DNA of 64,000 nt from JAWSVE01 sp050633885 (GTDB lineage Bacteria > Pseudomonadota > Gammaproteobacteria > Pseudomonadales > Cellvibrionaceae). The notes under the pieces are model-generated. The model was given only the letters and a program-made list of their open reading frames with translations, was not told the DNA's origin and did no database searches. The translations under genes and the position numbers were made by a program. Shown one piece after another: positions 8,342 to 17,776 of the stretch; within the stretch, counting starts at the first letter, position 1; each line of letters opens with the position of its first letter. The DNA lies in contig JBOEHK010000002.1 in NCBI GenBank assembly GCA_050633885.1, forward strand, positions 806,001-870,000, read 5' to 3'.

Positions 8342-9935
8342 AATGACGGAAATGACGCATGCCAGTGAAGACCATTGCCATATTGTTTTCGTCTGCAGCA
8401 GCAATAACTTCTTCATCCCTAACGGATCCTCCAGGTTGTATGACACAGCTGATACCAACAGATGCGGCGTTATCAATGCCGTCTCTGAATGGAAAAAATG
8501 CATCAGAGGCCATCACAGAATCTTCTACAGTTAAACCTGCATGCTCTGCTTTAATAGCAGCGATACGCGCCGAATTAATGCGGCTCATTTGTCCTGCACC
8601 AACACCAACGGTTTGTTTGTTTTTTGCATAAACAATGGCATTTGATTTAACAAATTTTGCGACTTTCCAAGCAAATAATAAATCAGCAATTTCTGTTGGA
8701 GTGGGTTTGCGTTTACTGGCAATTTTTAAATCTTTTTCAGTGATGATTCCTAAATCTCTATCTTGAACAAGCAACCCACCATTAACACGTTTGTAATCGT
8801 AATCGGCTAGAGGCGAAGTCAATTGTCCACACGTTAAGACGCGAACATTTTTCTTTTGGGCGGTAATTGCTAATGCCGCATCGCTAACACTGGGCGCAAT
8901 GACGACTTCAACAAAATGACCTCTGTTTGCAATCGCTTGCGCAGTGGCTTCGTCAAATTCGCGGTTAAACGCTAAAATTCCACCAAATGCAGATTCGCTA
9001 TCGGTAGCAAATGCTAATTCGTAAGCGTCTAGAATTGATGCTGCTGTTGCAACACCGCAAGGGTTTGCATGTTTGACGATGACACATGCAGGTTCTTCAA
9101 ATTGTTTAACGGCTTCTAACGCTGCATCGGTATCGGCAATGTTATTGTAGGATAATTCTTTCCCATGCCATTGTTTTGCTGTAGAGATTGACGCTTCTTT
9201 TGGTGTTTCTTCTGTGTAAAAAGCAGATTGCTGATGTGGATTTTCACCGTATCGCAATTCTTGTGTTTTATGAAATTGTAAATTGTAAGTGCGAGGGAAT
9301 TCTGTGCTGCCGCCAGGCGTGAGTCGACCAAAATAATTAGCGATAGCGCCATCGTAAGCTGCCGTATGTTCGTAAGCTTTAATCGCTAAATCAAAACGCT
9401 GCTCTAAAGAAAGCGAACCGTTTGTTTTTTCCATGGTCGTTAATAATTCTGAATAGCTTTCTGGCTGAACAACAATGGCGACATCTTTGTGGTTTTTGGC
9501 AGCGGCTCTCACCATTGTTGGGCCGCCAATATCTATATTCTCGATAGCATCTTCTAGCGAGCAGTCGGGGTTAGCGACTGTTTTTGAAAAAGGGTATAGA
9601 TTGACAATCACCATATCGATAGGCGCGATGCCGTGTTCTTGCATCACGTCGTCATCAATGCCTCGCCGCCCTAAAATTCCGCCGTGGACTTTTGGGTGAA
9701 GCGTTTTGACGCGACCGTCCATCATCTCCGGATGGCCTGTGTAATCGGCAACTTCTGTAGCAGCCACACCATTGTCAATTAATAATTTATATGTGCCACC
9801 AGTTGAAAGAATTTCGATATTGAAGCTCGTTAATTTTTTTGCAAATTCTACGATACCGGTTTTGTCGGAAACGCTGATAAGTGCGCGACGGATTTTGACG
9901 AGGCTAGTATTGACGCAGCTAGGATCTGTTGCCAT
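8340..9935 (-). CDS. purH: bifunctional AICAR formyltransferase/IMP cyclohydrolase
   Basis: Performs the last two steps of IMP synthesis. 531 residues with both domains: an N-terminal MGS-like IMP cyclohydrolase (RRALISVSDKTGIVEFA at about 16-32) and a C-terminal AICAR transformylase with the catalytic Lys-His in VKHANPCGVA near residue 285 and KSNAIVYAKN. The ATG at 9935 is preferred over an in-frame TTG 15 bases upstream; GGAA precedes it. The gene follows fis after a terminator-like hairpin, so it may have its own promoter. The fis-purH-purD order is shared with Pseudomonas relatives. Confidence 0.95.
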   Translation of the reverse strand: MATDPSCVNTSLVKIRRALISVSDKTGIVEFAKKLTSFNIEILSTGGTYKLLIDNGVAATEVADYTGHPEMMDGRVKTLHPKVHGGILGRRGIDDDVMQEHGIAPIDMVIVNLYPFSKTVANPDCSLEDAIENIDIGGPTMVRAAAKNHKDVAIVVQPESYSELLTTMEKTNGSLSLEQRFDLAIKAYEHTAAYDGAIANYFGRLTPGGSTEFPRTYNLQFHKTQELRYGENPHQQSAFYTEETPKEASISTAKQWHGKELSYNNIADTDAALEAVKQFEEPACVIVKHANPCGVATAASILDAYELAFATDSESAFGGILAFNREFDEATAQAIANRGHFVEVVIAPSVSDAALAITAQKKNVRVLTCGQLTSPLADYDYKRVNGGLLVQDRDLGIITEKDLKIASKRKPTPTEIADLLFAWKVAKFVKSNAIVYAKNKQTVGVGAGQMSRINSARIAAIKAEHAGLTVEDSVMASDAFFPFRDGIDNAASVGISCVIQPGGSVRDEEVIAAADENNMAMVFTGMRHFRH

Positions 9936-10026
9936 TGATAAGAATTCCAATTAGGTCGATGAGTGACTAATGTTGAAGAGAATTTGAATATTATTTGCTG
10001 TTTGAAACATGAGTTTTAAAAACAGC

Positions 10027-10059
10027 AACAGCGTAACAGTGGATGCTGTTAACGCTGTT
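10027..10059 (-). terminator. hairpin between fis and purH
   Basis: AACAGCGTAACAG pairs with CTGTTAACGCTGTT with one bulged base and a 6-nt loop. On the minus strand, GCTGTTTTTAAA follows. It lies about 65 bp beyond the fis stop and should separate dusB-fis transcripts from purHD. Confidence 0.65.
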
Positions 10060-10122
10060 TTTGTTTGTAGCTATTTTGCCGTTTGAGTTTGTCGTTTGAG
10101 CCGACATACTATTAAAACGAAA

Positions 10123-10434
10123 TTACAATAGACCGTATTGCTTTAATTTCTTACGAAGAGTGCCTCGGTTAAGTCCAAGTACTTGCGCTGCTTTCGTTTG
10201 GTTGTGTCGTGTGTGTTTCATAACAATTTCTAGCATGGGCGCTTCGACTTCAGCAAGTACCATGTCATAAACATCAGTAACAGGCTGGCCATCTAAATGA
10301 CGAAAATAGTTATCCATAGACTTTTCAACGCAATCGCGAAGTGATTGGCTTTGGCTGATTGTTGAAAAAGATGTGATGTTTGAAGACGCTAGTTCCATTG
10401 GCGATTCCGCCATAAGCGTATCTGCTGTGTTCAT
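10123..10434 (-). CDS. fis: nucleoid-associated DNA-binding protein Fis
   Basis: 103 residues (E. coli 98). The C-terminal helix-turn-helix TRHNQTKAAQVLGLNRGTLR is nearly identical to E. coli Fis. The mid region DYFRHL-like segment and VTDVYDMVLAEVEAPMLE match the dimerisation helices. The start overlaps the dusB stop in an ATGA, so the two are translationally coupled, as in most gammaproteobacteria. Fis bends DNA and activates rRNA promoters, and its growth-phase control usually acts at the dusB promoter. Confidence 0.95.
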   Translation of the reverse strand: MNTADTLMAESPMELASSNITSFSTISQSQSLRDCVEKSMDNYFRHLDGQPVTDVYDMVLAEVEAPMLEIVMKHTRHNQTKAAQVLGLNRGTLRKKLKQYGLL

Positions 10435-11456
10435 GCTGCAATATCCTCTTTAGTTATTAGGCGTTCAATCAAATGTTCGACGCTTGTAAGCTGTAAGCTG
10501 GGTGATTCGATGGAGTTAATAGTTCGAAGTTGTTCTGATGTTACCGCGACATTGAAACGCGCCGCTAATTTTTGCAGATACCACTTCACGTGTTTTCGAG
10601 CGATTCGGACACCTAGGTATTCTCCGTAAAACTGATACAAGCTTTCTAGATGTGAGGAAAGAATTTTTTTTATCTGCAACAATGTTGGAGCAGGCAATAA
10701 TTCTTGATTCACTAAGTAATTGTCAATTTCACGGATGAGCCAAGGTTGTCCTTGAGCGCTCCTCCCGATCATCACAGCAGCAGCGCCTGTTTCTTTTAAT
10801 ACGTCAGCTGCTTTTTGGGGAGAGTCAATATCTCCGTTAGCAATGACAGGTATTTGGACAGACTTCACTATTGCTGCGATTGTTTTATATTCTACCTCTC
10901 CAGTGAACCGGCAAGCTCGAGTTCTACCATGAACGGCCAATGCTTGAATGCCGTTATCTTCGGCAATCTTGGCAATTGTCGTTCCGTTTCTGCTTGCTGG
11001 GCACCAGCCAGTTCGAATTTTTAATGTCACTGGAATATCAACAGCCGAAACAACGGCTTTTAGTATGTCAGAGACAAGTCTTTCATCCTTTAGCAAAGAA
11101 GACCCTGCGGCTTTTTTACACACTTTCTTTGCTGGGCAACCCATGTTGATATCGACCATTTGGGCGCCGTTATCAACACAGGCCTTGGCTGCATTTGCCA
11201 TTGCCAGCGGTTCACTACCGGCAATTTGGATACTTTTGATTGCCGACGATTGCGCCTGTGGAGTGAATGTATCATCTCTTAGGCGTTGATATGATTTTCG
11301 ACTTTTCCACAGTTTGGTGTCAGAAGTCAGCATTTCAGATGTCGTCAGGCCCGCATTCATTGCTTGGCATACGCTCCGAAAGGGAGCATCACTCACACCA
11401 GCCATTGGAGCTAATAAGACGTTGCTGGTTAATTTATGGGGGCCGATGTGAAGCAA
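10431..11456 (-). CDS. dusB: tRNA-dihydrouridine synthase B
   Basis: FMN-dependent reduction of specific uridines in the tRNA D-loop. 341 residues with a TIM-barrel start LLAPMAGVSDAPFR (14-27), catalytic C107 in DINMGCPAKKV, then RTGW, VHGRTR, VIANGDI and IGRSAQGQPW for FMN binding. The start is a TTG at 11456 with AAGGA six bases upstream; a nearby ATG is out of frame and a stop lies four codons further up. First gene of the dusB-fis operon. Confidence 0.93.
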   Translation of the reverse strand: MLHIGPHKLTSNVLLAPMAGVSDAPFRSVCQAMNAGLTTSEMLTSDTKLWKSRKSYQRLRDDTFTPQAQSSAIKSIQIAGSEPLAMANAAKACVDNGAQMVDINMGCPAKKVCKKAAGSSLLKDERLVSDILKAVVSAVDIPVTLKIRTGWCPASRNGTTIAKIAEDNGIQALAVHGRTRACRFTGEVEYKTIAAIVKSVQIPVIANGDIDSPQKAADVLKETGAAAVMIGRSAQGQPWLIREIDNYLVNQELLPAPTLLQIKKILSSHLESLYQFYGEYLGVRIARKHVKWYLQKLAARFNVAVTSEQLRTINSIESPSLQLTSVEHLIERLITKEDIAA

Positions 11457-11721
11457 AAAGCATCCTTAATCATCCTCTCAATCGATCTTTTAGCTTTTGC
11501 TTTCAAGTTTGAGAGAAGTCAAAAAAAGGCAGCTATGATACCTGCTGAGGGCTTAAAAGTGGAAGTGGATTTTGAACAAATTGCTGAAAATATAGGCGCG
11601 TTTTTAGACGTCAGAGGCTAGGAATTTTTGTCGATGTTTGCTAGGCGATTTTTTTTGTGAATCTGAACTGGTACTTTAGGCGTAGCATTTCGTCGGGCGC
11701 TCTAGCAATCTGCCTTTACCA

Positions 11722-13656
11722 TTACTGGGGGATGTGGGCGCTGTAGTTAATTGCTTCTGGTCCTGGGTTAACGATTTCTAGGGCTAAATGCACGGGTTGG
11801 TTGCTGGGTATATTCGCGGCCCCCGCTAATTCGCCGCCTAAATATTCTTGAGGAGAGAAGCTTCGAGATGCGACAGTTTCACCTTTAATATCAGTGAAAG
11901 TTAATGTCAGGTTTGGAAATGGTTGCTCAAAAGCGGCAGTGTTTAGCAGAATGGTATCGACCATGAGTGCATTTTCTTCAGTCGGGTGCTCCCGAACTAG
12001 AAAATTTGTGGTTTTAATCATTCCGGGTACGGCAATAGGAGGAACTTTGCATCCAATCACTGGGCAGGCAGTGATGTACATATCGCGATAAGGCTGTTTT
12101 CGGCTTAATGTATCAAACTCTTTCCAAGCAATTTGCCCCACCAATCCAGCTAGGCCAGCAATGATCGCTAAGGTCCATCCGCTGCGGCGAATCCAGTTGG
12201 AGTTATTCCCTTTGTAATGAAATTCTACAGGTGCTGGTGTAATCCCTTTTAAAATAGACTTTCGGTCAGGCTGATCGGAATAAGAGCCATCATAGTCTGA
12301 CTCGTAATCTGAGCCATAACCGTCGTCATCATAATCATTGTCATTGCTGTCATGATTATTGTTGTCATAGCCTTCTCTGGGTTCAAAGCTATCACTGAAA
12401 TTCTCACTGTATTCTTCGTCGGCATCATCAACATTTGCGGACGAGTTTTTGTTGGATGGATGGGTATCTGAACTTTCAGATGCATTATAGGCTTCTAAGT
12501 CAAAGCCGCTGTAATCGTTCGAGCCTTTGTCACCTTTGTTGGTATTTTCGGATAATGACTCCCCCAGATTATCGGCCGACATATTCTCGAAGCTTTCATC
12601 CGTTGCTTGAAAACTACCTGTTGAGCTTGGCGAATATTCATCGTCAATGAAGTCATTTTTGCCGTAATCGTTATCATCAGCAAAAAACTGCTCTTCTTGT
12701 TCTTGTCTGCTAGGTTTCTGGCGATCTTCCGGTTTAATAATTTTATAAGACGATTCTTCTGGTTGCTCCTCGTCTTCGTCGCGGGAAAGTAAGTCGATTG
12801 CCCAAGATTCATCTGGCGATTTACCGCCTTCATCATCAAATTCTGATTTTTTTGGGGTCGAATCTCGATCGAACAAAGAGGTTTCTTTGGGTTTCCAAGT
12901 GTCTAAGTCGAGAAAACTTTCGACTAGATCGTCGCCGTAAGCGCCAGATTGTTGTTCATCATCGTCTCCGTCTAATGGGAGGTCATCACTAATGAGAATG
13001 TCGTCTTCTGGTAGCTCCTTAAGAACAATATCGTCATTATCAATCGCATTTTGATCAAACTCTAAAACTTCAGTAGGTTGCTGAATGGTTTCTTTGTTGG
13101 AAATTTTAGCCTTTGGTTGTGCTGGCGCGTCAGGTGTTTGATTTTTTGCGTCGGTCTCAACGTCCTCGAAATGAATGAGATCTGTCGTGTCCGGCTTTAA
13201 CGTTGATGTATCAGGTTTTATAGGGGTTTTTATTTCTGGGCTAGCAGGTGTTTCTGCCTTAGTTTGAGTTTCTGGAGATTCCCCATCGAGAAGCGCAATT
13301 AATGGTGAGGGCACGTCTGGCTTGTGGTATTCAAATTTAGGAGATTCTTTATAGCTCTTTTTAGATGGAGTTTTATTTTGTTTATGAGCGCCTTGTGTTG
13401 AAGGCGCTTGGTGTTCGGGAGACGGCCTTTTTGAAGCCTGTTTGGCTGTGGCTGCATTAGGTGGCGTTGCCTTAGTTCCGGCTTTAGTTCCAGCTTTGTT
13501 TTTTGTGTTTTCTTCATCATTGACTAGGTGGCTAGCGGCTTTAAAGATATGCAAGCAGGCACCACAGCGAACAGCACCTTTTGCAGTTTGCAGCTGGGCT
13601 TGGGTGATACGAAATGATGTGTCGCACGAAGGGCAGCGAGTGATCATATCGGTCAT
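11722..13656 (-). CDS. zinc-ribbon and DUF3426 membrane protein
   Basis: 644 residues in three parts. Residues 8-34 form an MJ0042-type zinc ribbon with two Cys pairs (C8/C11, C31/C34). Residues about 45-480 are a very acidic, Ser/Asp/Asn-rich low-complexity stretch (with TKAGTKATP near 50). A single membrane segment at about 494-510 (WTLAIIAGLAGLVGQIAW) is followed by a DUF3426 domain to the end. Pseudomonas homologues sit between prmA and dusB, as here, but are usually shorter; the disordered middle accounts for the extra size. The function is unknown. The second in-frame ATG is three codons in. Confidence 0.85.
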   Translation of the reverse strand: MTDMITRCPSCDTSFRITQAQLQTAKGAVRCGACLHIFKAASHLVNDEENTKNKAGTKAGTKATPPNAATAKQASKRPSPEHQAPSTQGAHKQNKTPSKKSYKESPKFEYHKPDVPSPLIALLDGESPETQTKAETPASPEIKTPIKPDTSTLKPDTTDLIHFEDVETDAKNQTPDAPAQPKAKISNKETIQQPTEVLEFDQNAIDNDDIVLKELPEDDILISDDLPLDGDDDEQQSGAYGDDLVESFLDLDTWKPKETSLFDRDSTPKKSEFDDEGGKSPDESWAIDLLSRDEDEEQPEESSYKIIKPEDRQKPSRQEQEEQFFADDNDYGKNDFIDDEYSPSSTGSFQATDESFENMSADNLGESLSENTNKGDKGSNDYSGFDLEAYNASESSDTHPSNKNSSANVDDADEEYSENFSDSFEPREGYDNNNHDSNDNDYDDDGYGSDYESDYDGSYSDQPDRKSILKGITPAPVEFHYKGNNSNWIRRSGWTLAIIAGLAGLVGQIAWKEFDTLSRKQPYRDMYITACPVIGCKVPPIAVPGMIKTTNFLVREHPTEENALMVDTILLNTAAFEQPFPNLTLTFTDIKGETVASRSFSPQEYLGGELAGAANIPSNQPVHLALEIVNPGPEAINYSAHIPQ

Positions 13657-13901
13657 GATGATGGAAATCCTTAGATGTAATACATGCGAACTAATTTAAG
13701 AGCTGAAATTGATGAGTCCAATGACGCTCAAATCCAAACTCAAACTCAAAAATAGCACCGCTATGATTACATACTTCTAAAAAGCTAGGTGAGAAAAATC
13801 ACCTAAGGCTTTGATTCTGGTTAATTTAGCTGGGGTAGTTTACCGGCAAGCAGTGAATCTTGCCAAACATAGACTTCATATTCAGATTATAGGCGAGATT
13901 T

Positions 13902-14819
13902 TTAGGCTCGTCGGGTGGCAGCCAATTGAATCCAGTGTTCTTGTTCGCTGATAGGTTCGAATTCGAATGATTGTTCGTAGGTTGCTATGACTTTATTTGC
14001 TTGGCTGTCCAGTATGCCTGAGAGGCATAATTTGCCACCCACTTTAGTAAGATCTGTCAGTATTGGAGCAAGTTCTACAACAGGGCCAGCGAGAATGTTG
14101 GCGAAAACCACATCATGTCTTTTATTGGAACCATCGTTGAATTGTTCGGGTAAAAATACTTTTACCGCTTGTTCATCGATCTGATTTCTTTTGGTATTTT
14201 CTGTTGTTGCGAGCAAGGCTTGAGGGTCGATATCAACGGCATTCACACAAGATGCCCCCATGAGCAGGGCGGCAATACCTAGAATGCCAGAACCGCAGCC
14301 ATAGTCAGCCACCGTTAATGATGAGACATCCTGTTTCGCTAGCCACTGTAAACAGAGCAGAGTCGTTGGGTGAGTTCCTGTGCCAAAAGCGAGTCCGGGG
14401 TCGAGCATAACGTTAACGGCTTTTGGATCTGGGGGTGATTTCCAGCTTGGGCAAATCCATAATTTTTCGCCGCATTGGATCGGATGATAGCTTTCCATCC
14501 ATTCTCGTATCCAATCTTTATCTTCTAGCTGTTCCCACTTGTGGCGGATGATCATGCCATTATTGGTGTCGGCATTTGAGCTGGCTTTGATTTGGTTGAG
14601 AATATCTTCATAAATTTCAGAGGTGGATATTTCCGCATCAAATAGCCCTGTGACTTTTGTTTCATTCCACAAGGGTGTTTCGCCCAATGCTGGCTCTAGA
14701 ATGGGTTGGTCTGCACTGTCTTGAAAGGTTACAGCATTGGCACCAACTTCTAATAGAGCTTCTTCGATATTTTCAGCAGATGTGCCATCACTATAAATAT
14801 GTAGTTGTAACCAAGGCAT
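13902..14819 (-). CDS. prmA: ribosomal protein L11 methyltransferase
   Basis: Trimethylates L11. 305 residues (E. coli 293). The N-terminal substrate-binding domain begins MPWLQLHIYS. The SAM domain holds LDPGLAFGTGTHPTT (139-153), motif I VADYGCGSGILG (170-181), the acidic residue in VNAVDIDPQAL, and VFANILAGPVVELAP in place of NPPY. It lies 98 bp downstream of aroQ, where accB and accC are expected in relatives. Confidence 0.94.
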   Translation of the reverse strand: MPWLQLHIYSDGTSAENIEEALLEVGANAVTFQDSADQPILEPALGETPLWNETKVTGLFDAEISTSEIYEDILNQIKASSNADTNNGMIIRHKWEQLEDKDWIREWMESYHPIQCGEKLWICPSWKSPPDPKAVNVMLDPGLAFGTGTHPTTLLCLQWLAKQDVSSLTVADYGCGSGILGIAALLMGASCVNAVDIDPQALLATTENTKRNQIDEQAVKVFLPEQFNDGSNKRHDVVFANILAGPVVELAPILTDLTKVGGKLCLSGILDSQANKVIATYEQSFEFEPISEQEHWIQLAATRRA

Positions 14820-14918
14820 AAAATGTTCGCTTGAATTTGCAACCTTAGTAAAAACTAAAGGCGGTGATGGAAAGATTGGGGCTTTAGAATGAGATTGGTC
14901 AGTGTTAAAGAGTGTCGA

Positions 14919-15359
14919 TTATTTTTCGAGATTCTTTAAAGCAGCCGTCAAAGCCAATTCATAGCTTAGTGATCCAAATCCACAGATAACACCTTGAGCA
15001 ATATCAGAGAGAAAGGAATGGTGTCGGAATTCTTCACGACTGTGAACATTGGAAAGATGAACTTCAATGAATGGGATGTTAACGCCAAGCAGTGCATCTC
15101 GTAGAGCAATACTAGTATGAGTAAAAGCTGCAGGATTTATAATAATGTAATCAGTACCATCATTGCTGGCATCGTGAATGCGATCAATGAGTTCATATTC
15201 CGCATTGCTTTGAAGGGCTTGAAGGTGGTGACCCGAACTAATGCACATATCAGTAAGGCGTTGATTAATATCTTCTAAGTTTTCAGCACCATAAACTTCA
15301 GGTTCGCGCTTACCGAGCAGATTTAAATTGGGGCCATGAAGTACAAGTATTGTTGCCAT
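14919..15359 (-). CDS. aroQ: type II 3-dehydroquinate dehydratase
   Basis: Third step of the shikimate pathway. 146 residues, the typical length. Active-site residues are visible: Y23 in REPEVYG, N75 in INPAAFTHTS with H81, H101 in EVHLSNVHSREEF and R108. The protein forms dodecamers in the family. A perfect terminator stands between it and dsbD upstream, so its promoter must lie in 15360-15480. It may be read together with prmA. Confidence 0.95.
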   Translation of the reverse strand: MATILVLHGPNLNLLGKREPEVYGAENLEDINQRLTDMCISSGHHLQALQSNAEYELIDRIHDASNDGTDYIIINPAAFTHTSIALRDALLGVNIPFIEVHLSNVHSREEFRHHSFLSDIAQGVICGFGSLSYELALTAALKNLEK

Positions 15360-15481
15360 GATATTTTCTCGGAATCAACGAAAGTAATGCGCCGAAGTTT
15401 GCCGGAAAATAATAAGGCTGTCTATCTTAAAGTCGGAACAAAGAAGTTAACAATAAACATTGATAATGCTAAGGAATTTTT

Positions 15482-15520
15482 AAAAAAGTGTTTCAAGCCA
15501 AATGCCTGAAACACTTTTTT
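15482..15520. terminator. strong intrinsic terminator after dsbD
   Basis: Perfect 14-bp stem (AAAAAAGTGTTTCA and its complement) around an 11-nt loop, with six T on either strand, 36 bp past the dsbD stop. Confidence 0.85.
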
Positions 15521-15555
15521 AAACATAATGATTCGAGTTGAGAAATAGAATGGAT

Positions 15556-17442
15556 TTATTGTGAGGAAGCTAAGGCGTTTTCAGTGGCTCGTTCCATCGC
15601 ATCGATCACTGTTTTCTGCGTTAATAACTGCGGAAGAATTTCAGGTGGCCTAGAAACATCAGCAGGAAACATTAAATAAAGCGGAACACTGGGACGTCGA
15701 TATTCATTCAGTAAGGCATGAATTTTTGGGTCTTCATTCGTGTAGTCACCTTTAATCATCGCGATGTTTAATTTTTCGGCAGCCTTTTTGACCGCATCGC
15801 GGCTCAATGCGACTCGCTCATTGGCGTGACAAGTGATGCACCAAGCAGCAGTTAGGTTGATAAAAACGGGTTGCCCTTCACTCCGCAACTGAGAAACCAA
15901 TTCGGGTGAGTACGCTTGCCAAAACTCATTTTTACCGACATTTTCCGCTTTTATTGCAATTGTGGCTGCAATAACGAGAGAAGATATAGCGCTCACAGAG
16001 GTAAATAATTTCCCTGCAGTCTTTGATGGTTTTTTCTGAAAAAGCCATAGAGCAAAGGTAATAGCGATGGCTCCACAGATTAAAAGAGCAGCGGCGTCAA
16101 CGCCAGTTTGCTTTCCTAGCACCCAGAGCAACCAGACGGCAGTGAGGTATAAAGGAAAGGCGAGAGCCTGTTTAAGAATTTCCATCCATGGCCCTGGACG
16201 AGGAAGGAGAGCCGCTAATTTTGGGCTATAGCACAATAATAAAAAGGGAAGCGCCATTCCAAAACCCAGTGCAGCAAAAATAATTAATGCAGTAGCCGTG
16301 GATTGCGTTAAAGCCACACCAAGAGCAGGCGCCATAAAAGGAGCCGTGCAAGGGCTTGCGACAACCACAGCGAGTACACCAGTGAAGAATGAACCTTGTA
16401 GGCCTTCTCGAGTGGTTAGTGATTGGCCAACGCCCATAAATTTCGTGCCAAAATGAACGAAACCAGAAAGGCTCAAACCCATCACAAAAAATAAATAAAA
16501 CATACAGGAGACAATCAACGGTGATTGCAGTTGCCGTCCCCAATCCGCATCACCACCTGCGGCACGAATGCCGACAATAATCCCGCCAATGACCAGAAAG
16601 GAGAGTACGGCGCCAGCGGTATAGGCCCAGCCATGAATGCGATGACCTTTTGAGGAGCGTTCAGAATTATTGGCGGAAACAAAGCTGAGTGCTTTGATCG
16701 AAAGAACAGGGAATACACACGGCATGGCATTGAGAATAATTCCGCCGAGTACAGCCAGCAATAAAATGTAGCCGAGGAATGGCTGCTCTTCTGAGGCGAT
16801 TAAATGATTGGTAGAGCGACTACTGTTAACAGTCTTTGTCGTCGAATTTATATTTGCGGTAATTTTTTTGATGGGTGTTGCAGTACCTGACGATAAATCG
16901 ATTTCAAAGCGTTGCGTATAAGGTGGGTAACAAAGTCCTGCGTCGGCACAGCCTTGAGATGTTATTTGTAGTTGAATAATCTGTATTTCAGGGGAGCTGG
17001 AAAGGGCGTCTTTCAAAGGAATGATGACATTGGTCTCGTGATAAAAGACTTCCATATCTTGATCAAAGTTTTCGTCATATTTGATCTTGCCCTTTTCAAA
17101 AACGGGATCAATGACAAGTTCACCCATATCTCCGTAGGCCTTAAGTTTGAATCTATCTCGATATAAATAATACTCAGGTTCAATGTTCCAGTGCAGCGAA
17201 ATTTGCTCTGGTTGAATATCCATAGACAAAATATAAGCTTCTTCAACTCTTAAAAACTCGTCATCAGGAATGATAGAATTGGTCGACTCGCTCGCTTGAT
17301 TATTTGTTAATACCGATAAGTCCTTAGTGGATAACTCATTTTGAGCGTTCGCTGAGAATGCGGTATTCAACAACAAGATCATTGTTGTGAAAAGTATGGT
17401 TGAAGGTTGCGTTATAAGAGAAATCGGGAAAGCTTTCATCAT
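15556..17442 (-). CDS. dsbD: thiol:disulfide interchange protein DsbD
   Basis: Carries electrons from cytoplasmic thioredoxin to periplasmic thiol oxidoreductases and cytochrome c maturation. 628 residues. A signal peptide spans 1-33. The N-terminal periplasmic domain has C165 and C171 (GCADAGLCYPPY). The membrane core has about eight helices with one Cys in NAMPCVFP and one in VASPCTAPF. The C-terminal thioredoxin domain has C535-ITC538 (AAWCITCHANE). A second Met follows the first. The dsbD-aroQ neighbourhood is shared with Pseudomonas. Several cytochrome c proteins in this window would need such a system. Confidence 0.94.
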   Translation of the reverse strand: MMKAFPISLITQPSTILFTTMILLLNTAFSANAQNELSTKDLSVLTNNQASESTNSIIPDDEFLRVEEAYILSMDIQPEQISLHWNIEPEYYLYRDRFKLKAYGDMGELVIDPVFEKGKIKYDENFDQDMEVFYHETNVIIPLKDALSSSPEIQIIQLQITSQGCADAGLCYPPYTQRFEIDLSSGTATPIKKITANINSTTKTVNSSRSTNHLIASEEQPFLGYILLLAVLGGIILNAMPCVFPVLSIKALSFVSANNSERSSKGHRIHGWAYTAGAVLSFLVIGGIIVGIRAAGGDADWGRQLQSPLIVSCMFYLFFVMGLSLSGFVHFGTKFMGVGQSLTTREGLQGSFFTGVLAVVVASPCTAPFMAPALGVALTQSTATALIIFAALGFGMALPFLLLCYSPKLAALLPRPGPWMEILKQALAFPLYLTAVWLLWVLGKQTGVDAAALLICGAIAITFALWLFQKKPSKTAGKLFTSVSAISSLVIAATIAIKAENVGKNEFWQAYSPELVSQLRSEGQPVFINLTAAWCITCHANERVALSRDAVKKAAEKLNIAMIKGDYTNEDPKIHALLNEYRRPSVPLYLMFPADVSRPPEILPQLLTQKTVIDAMERATENALASSQ

Positions 17443-17776
17443 GTCGATAGTCTATGCGTGGATAGTGAATTTGTTTGTGTTGTTATTATCGTCGCCTATT
17501 GGTAGTGATCGATCGGTACAATATCATGTCTCTATTCAGGCAGCCTTAACGCTTATGTTGAAATAGCAGAAAGAAGTACAATGTAGCAATCAAGCTGACC
17601 AATCAACTAGACCCTATTTTAAGCGTTTAGTTTTAGAATATTGTAACCTGTGGGTTTAAAAATTGGGCTGTCCGTCCTATTAGTATTTTCGAAACACGTT
17701 ATATTGCCCACTTGATCACACTAAATAGGGCCCTTATTTCAAAAGGGTGACAGAAAACTAAGAGAGATATTTATCT
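17443..17776. other. divergent promoter region of dsbD and the lipoprotein gene
   Basis: 334 bp with no credible coding frame. It must hold promoters in both directions. The only structure seen is a weak CCCTT/AAGGG stem just upstream of the lipoprotein start. Confidence 0.4.

Noticed and set aside
11436..11621. 61-codon plus-strand frame upstream of dusB
   Set aside because: It overlaps the dusB start antisense, has no ribosome site and no recognisable sequence.
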